A stretch of DNA of 52,554 bases, from the NCBI GenBank assembly GCA_036541255.1, contig JAZHDD010000054.1, forward strand, positions 1-52,554. The letters run 5' to 3'. Made by a program: the position numbers and the translations under genes. The notes under the pieces were generated by a model. The model worked only from the letters and a program-made list of their open reading frames with translations, had not been told where the DNA came from and ran no database searches. Below are positions 8,327 to 17,784 of this stretch, one piece after another (within the stretch, counting starts at the first letter, position 1; every line of letters begins with the position of its first letter). Source of the stretch: Paucidesulfovibrio sp036541255. Its GTDB lineage: Bacteria > Desulfobacterota > Desulfovibrionia > Desulfovibrionales > Desulfovibrionaceae.

Positions 8327-9967
8327 ATGGATTGGACCAATCTTCCTTCCTGGTTGCCCGAAGCCCTTCGTGACGGGCTGTTGGTCGGTGCAACAGGCCG
8401 CTTGCACCTGAGCGGCTTGGCCCGGCTCGCCTTGAACGCCGCTCAGGAATTGGACGCGGCAGGCGCACGCGAATCGGCCTGGCTGGGCCGCGACCTGCTT
8501 TACGCAGCCTGGGAAGAGGACCCGTTCAATGGGCCGCTGGCCGCCACGCTGCTTACTCTTTGCGAAAAGGATGCGCCCCCGGCGTTGGTCAATGCCCTGC
8601 GATGGGTTTCCCGGTCCTGGAAACAGGATGCCAAGGCCGAACGTCTCGCCCGTCAGAGCCGGGCCGAAAACCTGCTTGCGCTTCTGTCTTCCGAGAAACA
8701 CGTCAATCCGTATGTGCTGCAAAAAACCGTAGAGTGTGTGCTCACCGATGGGGACCCGGAGCAGTTGCTCGCGGTCCTGGAGGGGGAGCTGTCCCGCCGC
8801 TGGCCCGCGCAGGCCGAGCCCCTGCGCCTGGGGCTGTTGGCTGATGTGCATCTGCTTACAGCCAGGAGTGCGGAGGCTGAGACGTTGTATCGCCGGGCGA
8901 GCAACGCGTTCGACTCGAGTGCATGGCGGGTGAGGCTTGGTGAATGCATGCGCCGTTCCGGCCGGATGGGCGAGGCTGTTGACGTCTGGCGGGGCGCGCT
9001 TGCCCAGCGGCCTTGGGACGCGCAATTACTGCTGCGTCTCCGTGACGCCGCAACCGGCGTTGCCGATCAGCTTCAGCCCCTGGGTGGCGCTACTGCCGTG
9101 CTGCTTTATACCTACAACAAGGCCTGGGACCTGGAGCGGACACTGTCCGGCCTGGAAGCGGCCGGATTGCAGGGACAAACCCTGTTCGTGCTGGACAATG
9201 GCAGCCGGGACGCCACGCCGGACGTGCTGAGCCGCTGGCAGCAACGTCTGGGCCGGGACCTGCTGCGCCGCGTGGACATGCCCGTGAACGTGGGCGCGCC
9301 TGCTGCACGCAACTGGCTGATTCATCTGAATGAAATTGCGAAATATCCCTTTGCCGCTTTTGTGGACGATGATGCGCTTGTGCCGGGTGACTGGCTGGGT
9401 CGGCTGGGCGCGGCTGTAAAGGCCCGGCCCGAAGCCTCGGTCTGGGGCTGCAAGGTGCTGGATGCGCAACGGCCTTGGGTGGTCCAGAACGCTGACTTGC
9501 ACGTGCTCCCGGAACCGGATGCGCTTCTCGGCGTTGACCGCGGGCAGACGCCCTCCCTCCCTGTCAGCGACCTGCACCATCAAGGGTTTGATTTCGGGCA
9601 GTTCGACTCGCTGCGTTCCTGCGTATCGGTTACAGGTTGCTGCCATCTTTTCCGGACGGAAACACTGCTCCGGGACGGCGGGTTCGATATTCGTTTTTCT
9701 CCCAGCCAATTCGATGATTTGGACAGGGATTTGTGCGTGGGCCTTCAGGGCGGTTGGGCTGTCTGCCAGGGGCACTTGGCCGTGCATCACCTGAAGCGCA
9801 CGGGGGAGGCGGCGAGGCAGGGCGGAGCTGTGGCCGGCAACGCCCTGGGCAATCACGTCAAACTGCTGCATAAGCACGCTCCAGAGGACTGGGTCCGTTT
9901 GCAGCAACGGGATATGCAGCGGGTTTTGGCCGAAGTTGCTGATGCGCAACATGTTTTGGCGGACTAA
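8327..9967 (+). CDS. Large glycosyltransferase with helical N-terminal region
   Basis: A 546-residue protein. The first 250 residues are Leu/Ala/Arg-rich and helical, resembling degenerate TPR repeats (for example PLRLGLLADVHLLTARSAEA). From about 258 a GT-A domain begins, with VLLYTYNKAWDLERTL, FVLDNGSRDATPDVL and the metal-binding AFVDDDALVPGDW. A late FDDLDRDLCVGLQGG motif marks the acceptor side. The architecture suggests a protein-interaction module joined to a sugar transferase, as in glycosylation of surface or flagellar proteins, but no flagellar gene is near. It begins 117 bp from the divergent glycosyltransferase, so the two may share a control region. Confidence 0.8.
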   Translation: MDWTNLPSWLPEALRDGLLVGATGRLHLSGLARLALNAAQELDAAGARESAWLGRDLLYAAWEEDPFNGPLAATLLTLCEKDAPPALVNALRWVSRSWKQDAKAERLARQSRAENLLALLSSEKHVNPYVLQKTVECVLTDGDPEQLLAVLEGELSRRWPAQAEPLRLGLLADVHLLTARSAEAETLYRRASNAFDSSAWRVRLGECMRRSGRMGEAVDVWRGALAQRPWDAQLLLRLRDAATGVADQLQPLGGATAVLLYTYNKAWDLERTLSGLEAAGLQGQTLFVLDNGSRDATPDVLSRWQQRLGRDLLRRVDMPVNVGAPAARNWLIHLNEIAKYPFAAFVDDDALVPGDWLGRLGAAVKARPEASVWGCKVLDAQRPWVVQNADLHVLPEPDALLGVDRGQTPSLPVSDLHHQGFDFGQFDSLRSCVSVTGCCHLFRTETLLRDGGFDIRFSPSQFDDLDRDLCVGLQGGWAVCQGHLAVHHLKRTGEAARQGGAVAGNALGNHVKLLHKHAPEDWVRLQQRDMQRVLAEVADAQHVLAD

Positions 9968-9980
9968 AGGATAGGGCTCG

Positions 9981-11198
9981 ATGTTTCTGAATCTCCGTCT
10001 TGCCTATGCTTCTCTCAAAGCGCGTAAGCTGCGTACGATCCTGGCCATGCTTGGGGTTTTTCTGGGCGCATTGGCCTTTACGGGCGTGCAGACCGTGAGC
10101 GCGATCATGGTCCGCAACGCCGAGATGGAAGCGGAGAAGATGGGTCCCAACCTGTTCGCTATCATGGCGGGCCAGGTGCGTTTTCGGCGCAGCGGCGGCA
10201 TATCCTTCGGCAATTTCAACACCAATCTCAAGGTCTCGGACGCCCGCGCCGTGCTGCAGGGGGTGCCCCAGGTGCTCTCCGTGGCCCCGATCATCAACAT
10301 GACGCTTCCGGTGCGCGGCGAATCCGGAGTGACGAACGCGCTCGTCACGGCCACCTGGCCCGAATACCAAGAGGTACGGAGTTTTCATCCGGCCTTGGGC
10401 CGCTTTTTCACGGAAGCGGAAAACAACAGGCGGGACAAGGTCGTGGTCCTTGGCCAGGAGATAGCCCAGCGACTTTTCGGTGAACCGGGGCAAGCCGTGG
10501 GCAAGCAGGTGTTCATCTACCGCGCCGGGTTCCGGGTGGTGGGCGTCATGGAGGCCAAGGGCAGCGATCTGGCCGGGGTAAACCAGGACGAACAGGTCTT
10601 CATGCCCTTGTCCACCTACCAGCGCAGGGCCAGCAACGTGGATTTCATCGGCGGGGTGTATTGCAATCTGGCCGATGGCGCCGACGTGTCCGGCGTACGG
10701 AAATCCTGCCGGGAGATACTGCGTGGCAGGCACAAGCTGGCGCCGGGCGCGCCCGACGATTTCAGCATGCTGGAGGCCAAGGACGTGATCCAATTGCAGC
10801 GGCAGGCCTTGGACCTGATGCAGACCCTGGGTCTGATTACTTCCACCATATCCTTTGCGGTGGGCGGATTGGGCATCCTGTCCATCATGATTCTCATGGT
10901 CCGGGCCCGGCGAATGGAGATAGGTATTCGCAGGGCCGTGGGCGGCAAGCGTTCCGACATTGTCCGGCAGTTCATGTTCGAATCCGGACTGCTGGCCACC
11001 TGCGGCGGCGCGGCCGGGGTCGTGGTTTGCCTGGGGCTGGTGTTGGCCTTTGCTTCCTTTACCGCTTTTCCCCTGGTGCTCGAACCGTTCGTATTCGTTT
11101 CAACCCTTGTGGGTTCGGGGCTGTTGGGCCTGTTTGCCGGGTCCTATCCGGCATGGCAGGCTTCCCGCATCGTGATTCTCGACGTGCTCAAGGCATGA
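9981..11198 (+). CDS. ABC transporter permease, MacB/FtsX type
   Basis: A 405-residue inner-membrane protein. An N-terminal helix (about 15-40) is followed by a large periplasmic MacB_PCD-like domain (about 45-255) and three C-terminal helices of the FtsX class. The conserved segment GLGILSIMILMVRARRMEIGIRRAVG is split around the TM2-loop and is typical of the family; further on comes GLLGLFAGSYPAWQASR. MacB-type systems move peptides, lipoproteins or drugs across the envelope by mechanotransmission. No ATPase (MacB/LolD-like) is adjacent, so the partner is elsewhere. The gene starts 13 bp after the glycosyltransferase with AGGATAGGG and is followed closely by a TetR gene. Confidence 0.88.
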   Translation: MFLNLRLAYASLKARKLRTILAMLGVFLGALAFTGVQTVSAIMVRNAEMEAEKMGPNLFAIMAGQVRFRRSGGISFGNFNTNLKVSDARAVLQGVPQVLSVAPIINMTLPVRGESGVTNALVTATWPEYQEVRSFHPALGRFFTEAENNRRDKVVVLGQEIAQRLFGEPGQAVGKQVFIYRAGFRVVGVMEAKGSDLAGVNQDEQVFMPLSTYQRRASNVDFIGGVYCNLADGADVSGVRKSCREILRGRHKLAPGAPDDFSMLEAKDVIQLQRQALDLMQTLGLITSTISFAVGGLGILSIMILMVRARRMEIGIRRAVGGKRSDIVRQFMFESGLLATCGGAAGVVVCLGLVLAFASFTAFPLVLEPFVFVSTLVGSGLLGLFAGSYPAWQASRIVILDVLKA

Positions 11199-11237
11199 TG
11201 CAGCCTGTTCCCCTCCCTTTTTTTGAGAGTGTGGTGC

Positions 11238-11804
11238 ATGAAGCAGGAAATTCAGTCGGTAGCGATCCGGCTCTTCTCCGAACATGGCTATGGCAGCGTG
11301 ACCTTGCCGATGATCGCCAAGGTCTGCGGATGTAAACCGTCCGATGTCTATAAGCATTTCAGGACAAAAGGGGATATCGTCCATACCTTGCGCGCAGAGG
11401 GATTCAAACGTCTGAGCGACTCGTTGCAGGAGTGTGCGTTCGGCAACGACCCGCAGGAGCGATTGATCCGTTTTGGCCGTATCTATCTGCAATTCGCCCT
11501 TTCCGAACCGGATCTGTTCATTTTGATGTTCAATCTGGGAGGGCGCCTCTCACGTGCTGAAGTGGCGAGCGGAAGCATGCCCGAGGCTTCTTTCCCGCTT
11601 TTTCGGCAAATAGTCCGGGAAGTCATGGTGACGGGTCTTTTTGGTGAAACGGACTTCGAGACGGTGCTTTTTGGCTTGTGGAGCGTTGCGCACGGCATGG
11701 CCTGCCTGCTTATCGGCGAGCGCTACAAGGAGGTCCACGGAGAGGTCAATGCAGACTGGCTCATTGAGCGAGTCCTGCGGTTTGCCGCGCGGCAATTGTT
11801 CTGA
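11238..11804 (+). CDS. TetR/AcrR-family transcriptional regulator
   Basis: A 188-residue regulator. The N-terminal helix-turn-helix is clear: IRLFSEHGYGSVTLPMIAKVCG followed by the recognition segment SDVYKHFRTKGDIVHTL, the equivalent of the usual 'SAIYYHFKSKEEL'. The C-terminal helical domain would bind a ligand. A TTG at 11223 is also in frame; the ATG at 11238 is preferred because it begins right at the first helix. It follows the MacB-type permease by 40 bp and may control it or itself. Ligand unknown. Confidence 0.85.
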   Translation: MKQEIQSVAIRLFSEHGYGSVTLPMIAKVCGCKPSDVYKHFRTKGDIVHTLRAEGFKRLSDSLQECAFGNDPQERLIRFGRIYLQFALSEPDLFILMFNLGGRLSRAEVASGSMPEASFPLFRQIVREVMVTGLFGETDFETVLFGLWSVAHGMACLLIGERYKEVHGEVNADWLIERVLRFAARQLF

Positions 11805-11929
11805 TTTCATTCCGTGAAAGGCGGGGCCTCGGGCTTGCTGGCCTGGCGTTGCCCCTTGCGCCTGAAGCGTGCTACCATGTTTTGGATTAATGATCCGACA
11901 GGGTTCATCCAACAATCAGGAGGAGCAAG

Positions 11930-12898
11930 ATGGCGGACGCGCAAGACCCGAAGGAAAAGGCAATGCAGAGCGACGCGGCCAAGCCCGCGCCCAAACCTGC
12001 GGCCAAGCCCGCTGCAAAATCCCCGGCAAAGGCGCCTGCCAAGCCTGCTGCGGCCGTGGCTAAGCCCGTTGCCGCGGCAGCCAAGCCTGCTGCCAAACCT
12101 GGCTCCAAGCCCACGGCCAAGCCTGCGGAAAAACCGTCGGAAAAAGAATCGGCCAAGCCCGCGCCCAAACCCCAGGCCAAAACCAGGGCTGCAGGACAGA
12201 CTGGCCCAGGCGTTGCTCCGGATGTCGAATCCCGTAAGGAAAAGACGCAAGAGAACGAATCCGGCGAATTCAAAACAACCGAGGCTGTGGATGCGGCCAA
12301 GCAGTATGGCCAGAAGGCCCTCGACGCTACTCGCGACGCGGCCCAAAACGCGCTCCAGGCCGCGTCGGTTGTCTTTACGGACCCCATGGGGGGGCAAGGC
12401 AAGGCCATGCGTTCCCTGGGCGAAAAAAAAGCCTTTGCCGCAGGCGTTGTTTATGTTGCGTTGTACATAGTAGTGAACAATTTGTTTTCATTTGGTGGCA
12501 CGCTGGGTAACCAGTTCGGCCAATTATTGTTCTCCCTGATCATGCCTGCCGGTCTTATGGCCTGCTTTTGGGGGTTGGGGCGGCTGGATCAAAACGAAGT
12601 GGGGCTGGGTGGAGCATTGTTTTCCGCCGGGGTCACGCTGTTTCCCCTGACCGCAGCGACGCTGCTGCTGCGGCTGGGCGTTTTCGGCGGCTGGCTGAGT
12701 TTGGTGGTCGGCCTCTACGGACTGACCATCACGATTCTGCTCATTGCCGGTTTTCTCATGGATGTGCTCCAGGCTTCTACTAGACGGGCCGTGGTGCTCA
12801 CGCCTACAATCCTTACGGTCTTGCTCCTGGCCCATTATTTGTTCGTGGACATCTATTGGGGCTGGGACCGGCTTTTTGGCAATATGTTCCTGCGCTAA
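11930..12898 (+). CDS. Yip1-like membrane protein with Lys/Ala/Pro-rich N-terminal tail
   Basis: A 322-residue protein in two parts. Residues 1-110 consist of repeated KPAPKPAAKPAAK-like units, a strongly basic, low-complexity tail similar to those of TonB-like or histone-H1-like proteins. Residues about 165-320 hold five hydrophobic segments of Yip1-domain appearance, including LFSLIMPAGLMACFWGLGRL. The tail is probably cytoplasmic and could bind nucleic acid or phospholipid, which is inference. The start follows an exact AGGAGGAGC site. The next gene, 69 bp on, encodes a diadenylate-cyclase-type protein, so a joint membrane and c-di-AMP role is conceivable but unproven. Confidence 0.7.
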   Translation: MADAQDPKEKAMQSDAAKPAPKPAAKPAAKSPAKAPAKPAAAVAKPVAAAAKPAAKPGSKPTAKPAEKPSEKESAKPAPKPQAKTRAAGQTGPGVAPDVESRKEKTQENESGEFKTTEAVDAAKQYGQKALDATRDAAQNALQAASVVFTDPMGGQGKAMRSLGEKKAFAAGVVYVALYIVVNNLFSFGGTLGNQFGQLLFSLIMPAGLMACFWGLGRLDQNEVGLGGALFSAGVTLFPLTAATLLLRLGVFGGWLSLVVGLYGLTITILLIAGFLMDVLQASTRRAVVLTPTILTVLLLAHYLFVDIYWGWDRLFGNMFLR

Positions 12899-12967
12899 CA
12901 GCGCTGGGGGGCCAATCCTGGCCGCATCCTGGGATCCTACGGCTGCAGTCCGCGTGGAGGGCAAGCT

Positions 12968-14398
12968 TTGAAGGTGCGCAGTTCTTTTGAAAACGTCTGC
13001 ATTTTCCATATCCTGGACGGACTCCGGGACGGCTTGGCCCACTACTCCGAGGGCAGCCGGGTTGCTCTGCTCTATACCACGTCCCTGAACGGTCCGCTGC
13101 GTATCTACGATCCGCAGGACCTGTTGCGCGGGCACGAGCCCAGGCTCAGGGACTTCTTCCTCAAGTCCGATGCCTGGAAGCAGGAGCCGCCGGACGGCAG
13201 CGACGTGGTTTTTTTGGACGACCAGCACATCAAGAACCTGCAACTGGCTGGAATCATAGCCTATGGCGGGCGCTCCAAGGCCGTCCCCTACCAGGTCTGG
13301 TTCACCAGCGAGCATCCGACCATGTGCTGCGTCGGACCGACCCTGCGCTGGCTGGAATACGCCGTGCGCTTGTTCTCCCAGAACTATGAGTTTCAGAGCG
13401 TCATGAACATCGACACGGCAGGGTATGTGCTGCAGCAATGCGCCACCCATGCCGTGCGCGACTACATCGTGGACGAACGCTCGGGAATGGGCAAATGGGA
13501 CACCCAGCTCAGAGTGTATCCTATTCTGGACGCGGTGCTCGGCGTTTCCAAAACATTGGAGGAGGGTGCCTGGCCGCGCGGGGAACTGGCCTTTGTGGAG
13601 CCCAGCGAAATGCTGCAGCTCAATTTTTTGGCGCTTTTCCCGGACAATGACCGGCCCGAGCTGCACAACTTCAAGCGTGTGCGCAAACTGCTCCAGAGCG
13701 TTGAAGGATCGCGGCGCAAGCTGGTTTCGGATGGCCGCAGCATCGTGGGCATCGCCACCGGCATGGTGCCGGATTCAAGCATTGTGGCCTGTTTTCACGG
13801 ATCGCATGGTTTTTTGCTGCTCAACGGCCTGCCCGTGTGCAGCTTTTTGGACGGGAATTTCCGTTCCTCCAACCTCAGGGCCAACCTCGTGGAATTGGAG
13901 GAATTGATTTTCGATTCGCGGTTGACCCTTTCGGAACAGCATTCCCTGATGAACATTGTCACCGCCCTGGTGGAGGACTCCAAGGACAAACGCCACGGCT
14001 GCACCCTGGTGCTTGACTTTGCCCAGCCCTGGAAGAAAATGTCCGGCCAATATCTTGTGCATCCGCTGGATTTGCGCCAGATGCGTTTTCTGGAACTCGC
14101 CCAGGCTTTGTCCAAGGTTGATGGAGCACTGCATCTCGGGGCCAATGTCAAACTCTACGGATTCGGCTGCCTGCTCGACGGACACCACGTGCCCGGCGAA
14201 AACAAGGCCAGGGGGGCCCGGTACAATTCCGCGCTGCGGTATTCCGCGGAAAACGAGGATGTGATCGTGGTGGTGGTTTCTTCGGATCGGCCCGTGTCCA
14301 TCATCCAGGGCGGAATCGAGCTTACGGCTGCTTGCCAGTTGCCGCCGCTCAAAGGCTGCCCGACGCCGCCGCTGTTGGAGCACTGGCTCGGCGGCTAG
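12968..14398 (+). CDS. DisA_N (diadenylate cyclase) domain protein with DACNV-type sensor region
   Basis: A 476-residue protein. Its C-terminal 130 residues match the DisA_N/DAC fold that makes cyclic di-AMP from two ATP: KVDGALHLGANVKLYGFGC carries the catalytic DGA (Asp385), followed by GARYNSALRYSAENEDVIVV and VSSDRPVSIIQGG. The second ATP-binding motif, usually RHR, reads R418-Y-N here. The first 330 residues match no catalytic domain I know and resemble the 'probable sensor' region (DACNV) described with this subclass of DAC. It is soluble, with no membrane helix. The start is a TTG at 12968 after GGAGGGC; a GTG at 12974 is an alternative. Whether it makes c-di-AMP is uncertain because of the changed motif. 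Confidence 0.75.
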   Translation: MKVRSSFENVCIFHILDGLRDGLAHYSEGSRVALLYTTSLNGPLRIYDPQDLLRGHEPRLRDFFLKSDAWKQEPPDGSDVVFLDDQHIKNLQLAGIIAYGGRSKAVPYQVWFTSEHPTMCCVGPTLRWLEYAVRLFSQNYEFQSVMNIDTAGYVLQQCATHAVRDYIVDERSGMGKWDTQLRVYPILDAVLGVSKTLEEGAWPRGELAFVEPSEMLQLNFLALFPDNDRPELHNFKRVRKLLQSVEGSRRKLVSDGRSIVGIATGMVPDSSIVACFHGSHGFLLLNGLPVCSFLDGNFRSSNLRANLVELEELIFDSRLTLSEQHSLMNIVTALVEDSKDKRHGCTLVLDFAQPWKKMSGQYLVHPLDLRQMRFLELAQALSKVDGALHLGANVKLYGFGCLLDGHHVPGENKARGARYNSALRYSAENEDVIVVVVSSDRPVSIIQGGIELTAACQLPPLKGCPTPPLLEHWLGG

Positions 14399-14464
14399 CA
14401 TTGGCCGGTCGGGGCTGTTGCGGTCTTGACGAGCGTTTATGCCGGAAGAGAGCCGGGTTGTCGC

Positions 14465-14653
14465 TCAAAGGGGTTGGGGCCGTACTGTTTCCTGTTTGTT
14501 TTCCAAAGGATCGTCCTCTGGCCAGGGACCGCAGAATTCGCGCAGAATGGCCTCCAGTTCGCTTTCTGGCGTCAGATCGAAACAGGGACCAAGGCTTGGC
14601 CCGAAAAGGTCGTCAAGGACGTGCGGACACGGATGTTTTGGGCGGGGCTCCAT
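14465..14653 (-). CDS. Small acidic unknown protein, 62 residues
   Basis: Not recognised. The ATG at 14653 is preceded at perfect spacing by AGGAGG, the best ribosome site in this stretch. The product begins MEPRPKHPCPHVLDDLFGP, contains two Cys in the first half (PCPH, LGPCFDL) and a helical acidic segment TPESELEAILREFCGPWPED. The composition is protein-like and unlike random translation of GC-rich DNA. It sits alone on the minus strand in the 515-bp gap between the DAC gene and the hybrid kinase. It could be a short regulatory or metal-related protein; no function can be assigned. Confidence 0.6.
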   Translation of the reverse strand: MEPRPKHPCPHVLDDLFGPSLGPCFDLTPESELEAILREFCGPWPEDDPLENKQETVRPQPL

Positions 14654-14913
14654 GGTTGACCTCCTGAAGCAAAGCGTTTTTTTTCTCCCCCTCATTTTCA
14701 AGCAAAAGATGTGCCGTTCTGTATTGCGCCGCCTTTATCCGGGCCATGGCAGAATGATTTGCAGGCGTGTGCGGGTTTGGGGCCATCCCCTCCTGTTGTA
14801 CGTTTTCCGGAATGCGGGGCAGAGCATGGACACGCAAACACTTCCTGAGCTATGGGGAGCAATATGTGTCGCGGCCTTGCGATGCGAAATACGCCTGAAG
14901 CGGGTAGCACTTC

Positions 14914-17775
14914 ATGACGACGAACAACAAAGCATTGCAACAGAAGCTGGAAGCGGAGCTTGCGCGTCTCCCCGATGAGCAGGCGAAAAAACTGCTTGGG
15001 ATTATTGCCGAAATACAAGCGTCCACGGCTCAGCAGGTCGAAGGACAGGAAAGAATCCAGAGCCTTTTCTACAGCATGGCCGGCGACGTCATCCTCATGC
15101 ATGACATGCAGGGAACGATCCTGGAGGTCAATCAGCTGGGCAGCGTAAAGCTTGGGTACGAACCCGCCGAACTTGTGGGAAAGTCTGTGTCGGATCTCGT
15201 AAGCGTGCACAGCGAGGAACGGTTTCAGGCCATCATGGATCGAGTGCAGCACCGTGGGGCCTATTCTTTTGAAAGCGTTTTCCGTACCCGCGACGGGCGC
15301 GACCTGCCCATGGACGTCAGTGCGCGTACGGTTGTCCACGACGGGCAAGAGGCCATATTGAGCATCGCCAGGGACATTACCGCCCGCAAGGTGGCCGAGG
15401 AGATCATCCTTGAGCAGAAAACGTTTCTTTCGCACATCATCAAAAATCTGCCCGTGGGCGTGTTTGTCAAAAAAGTCCGCAACGATTTTCGGTATACACT
15501 CTGGAACAGCAAGATAGGGGAGATGACCGGCCGCAGCCGGGAACAGGTCATCGGCAAGACCGACCGGGAAGTGTTCGGCGAGGGCGGGTGGATATGGCGA
15601 AGCGAGTCGGACTGGAAGGCCCTGGACAAGGGCGAGGCCGTGGATCTCTGCGTGGAGGAGCGCAATGCCGACGGGGAAAGGGTCATTTTCCACGTCATCA
15701 AGGTGCCTCTGTTCGACAATGCGGGCGAGCCCGATTCCATTCTGGGCATCATCGAGGACATCACGGACAGGGTCCGGGCCGAAGCCGAGATTCGCAAGGC
15801 GCATGACGAGTTGGAGCAACGCGTCAAGGCGCGCACCGCCGAGCTTCTGGGCGTGAACGAGCGGCTCAAGGCCGCCGAAGAGAAATATCGCAGCATTTTC
15901 GACAATTCGGTTCTGGGCATCTTCCGTTCCAATCTGGAAGGCGCATTGCTTGTGGGCAATCCCGCATTGGCCAAGATGCTCGGCTACAGGAACATGGAAG
16001 ACTTAATGCTCCAGACGCGGGGCCGTCCGGAAAGAATCCATGCCTCGCTGGACAGGTTGCGCGCCGTGCTTCAGGGCCTGCTGGCAGGAGAGGAATTCAA
16101 GCCTGTGGAAATGGAGTTCCTGCGGGCCGACGGCACAAGCCTCCTGGGCCGTACGCATGTGCGATTGCTGCATGACCGGCGGGACAACTATCCCTACCTG
16201 GAAGGCTTTGTGGAAGACGTCAGCGAGCGGGCAACATTCCAGCGCAAGCTCGAACAGAGCGAGCGCGACTACCGCGTGCTCTACGAACAGGCCTCCGAAG
16301 CGATTTTCGTTCTCGATATGCGCGGCAGGATCATCGACGCCAACTCCATGGCCAGCGAAATTTTGGGCTACAAGCCTTCCGAACTGCTGCAAACCGACCC
16401 CCGCACATTGATCCACAGCAATGTCGAAGCGACCCGCAAGGTCTTGTCCCAGGTCAAGGACGGACGGACCCTGCGCACGGAACTGGAACTCACCACCCGA
16501 TCCGGGCGGCCCATCACCTGCGACCTCAGTGCCCGGCTTTTGGGCAATGACCGCGTCCTGGCCCTGGTGCGCGACACCACGGAACGCAAGGCCATGGAAG
16601 AGGAGCTGCGTCGGGCCAAGGAGGAGGCCGAACAGGCCAGCCAGGCCAAGAGCGAGTTCCTGGCCAACATGAGCCACGAGATACGCACGCCGCTGGGGGG
16701 GATCATCGGGCTTACGGACATGGTGCTCAATTCACAGCTGCCCGAGGGGCAGGCCGAATATTTGCGAGGAATTCGCGAGGCTTCGGGGTCCTTGCTGGAA
16801 ATAATCAACGATATTCTGGATTTTTCCAAAATCGAAGCCCGCAAGATGAAGATTTTCAGTGAGCCGTTCCGTCTCCGGGATCGGCTCGGCATCGTCCTGA
16901 GCACCTTTAGATTGGGCGCCAAGGAGCGTGGGCTGGAATTGCGGTCTGTTGTGGATCCGGCAGTGCCCGACTGCCTGGTGGGCGACCCGTGCCGCGTGGG
17001 CCAAGTGCTCTCCAACCTGATCAGCAATGCCATCAAGTTCACGGACAAGGGCAGTGTGGAAATGGTGGTCCGCGCCCTGAACGTCACTTCCGATGCGGCG
17101 CGTATCGAATTCAGCGTCACGGATACGGGTATCGGCATAGCCCGCGAGGACCAGAACAAGCTTTTCGAGGTGTTTTTCCAGCTCGAACCGGCCCTGAGCA
17201 AAACCCATCGTGGAACAGGTTTGGGACTGGCCATTTCCAAACGACTTGTGGAGATGATGGGCGGGGACATGAGCCTGGAAAGCGTCAAGGGCGAGGGAAG
17301 CCGCTTTTCCTTTGTGTTGGAGCTGCCGGTCGCGGATAAGGACGCGGACTCCGAAAGTTCCGTGCCCGGACCAGAGGAGAACGACCAATCCATGCCGGGC
17401 AGACGCGTCCTGTTGGCCGAGGATAACGAACTGAACCAGGAATTTCTGACGTTTTTCCTGGAAGAGGCCAACCATCAGGTCCGTGTCGCCGGGAATGGTC
17501 TTGAGGTGCTCAAGGCGCTGGACGAGGAAGAATTCGACATCGTGCTCATGGACATCCAGATGCCGGAGATGGACGGCATGGAAGCCACGCGCCTGATCCG
17601 CAAGGGGCGTACCAAGGCCTCAACGCAGATACCCATTGTGGCCCTGACAGCCTATGCCATGAAAGGGGATCGGGAGCGCATGCTTGAGGCCGGAATGGAC
17701 GATTATCTGAGCAAGCCCGTGGAAATGGATCAGCTGCTGGCAATTATCGCACGGCTCACCGGCCAGGGAGAATAA
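14914..17775 (+). CDS. Soluble multi-PAS hybrid histidine kinase with receiver domain
   Basis: A 953-residue hybrid sensor kinase with no membrane helix. In order: an N-terminal helix (1-45), four PAS domains (about 50-165, 175-290, 325-440, 445-560), a HisKA domain with phosphoacceptor His588 in MSHEIRTPLGGIIGLTDM, a HATPase_c domain (about 690-810) with N box NLISNAIKF and G boxes DTGIGI and GTGLGLAI, and a receiver domain (about 830-950) with Asp880 in VLMDIQMPEMDGMEA. The cytoplasmic PAS set suggests sensing of redox, a cofactor or small ligand inside the cell. No HPt or DNA-binding output lies next to it. It converges on a diguanylate cyclase with only 9 bp between stops. Confidence 0.93.
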   Translation: MTTNNKALQQKLEAELARLPDEQAKKLLGIIAEIQASTAQQVEGQERIQSLFYSMAGDVILMHDMQGTILEVNQLGSVKLGYEPAELVGKSVSDLVSVHSEERFQAIMDRVQHRGAYSFESVFRTRDGRDLPMDVSARTVVHDGQEAILSIARDITARKVAEEIILEQKTFLSHIIKNLPVGVFVKKVRNDFRYTLWNSKIGEMTGRSREQVIGKTDREVFGEGGWIWRSESDWKALDKGEAVDLCVEERNADGERVIFHVIKVPLFDNAGEPDSILGIIEDITDRVRAEAEIRKAHDELEQRVKARTAELLGVNERLKAAEEKYRSIFDNSVLGIFRSNLEGALLVGNPALAKMLGYRNMEDLMLQTRGRPERIHASLDRLRAVLQGLLAGEEFKPVEMEFLRADGTSLLGRTHVRLLHDRRDNYPYLEGFVEDVSERATFQRKLEQSERDYRVLYEQASEAIFVLDMRGRIIDANSMASEILGYKPSELLQTDPRTLIHSNVEATRKVLSQVKDGRTLRTELELTTRSGRPITCDLSARLLGNDRVLALVRDTTERKAMEEELRRAKEEAEQASQAKSEFLANMSHEIRTPLGGIIGLTDMVLNSQLPEGQAEYLRGIREASGSLLEIINDILDFSKIEARKMKIFSEPFRLRDRLGIVLSTFRLGAKERGLELRSVVDPAVPDCLVGDPCRVGQVLSNLISNAIKFTDKGSVEMVVRALNVTSDAARIEFSVTDTGIGIAREDQNKLFEVFFQLEPALSKTHRGTGLGLAISKRLVEMMGGDMSLESVKGEGSRFSFVLELPVADKDADSESSVPGPEENDQSMPGRRVLLAEDNELNQEFLTFFLEEANHQVRVAGNGLEVLKALDEEEFDIVLMDIQMPEMDGMEATRLIRKGRTKASTQIPIVALTAYAMKGDRERMLEAGMDDYLSKPVEMDQLLAIIARLTGQGE

Positions 17776-17784
17776 AAAGGGGGA

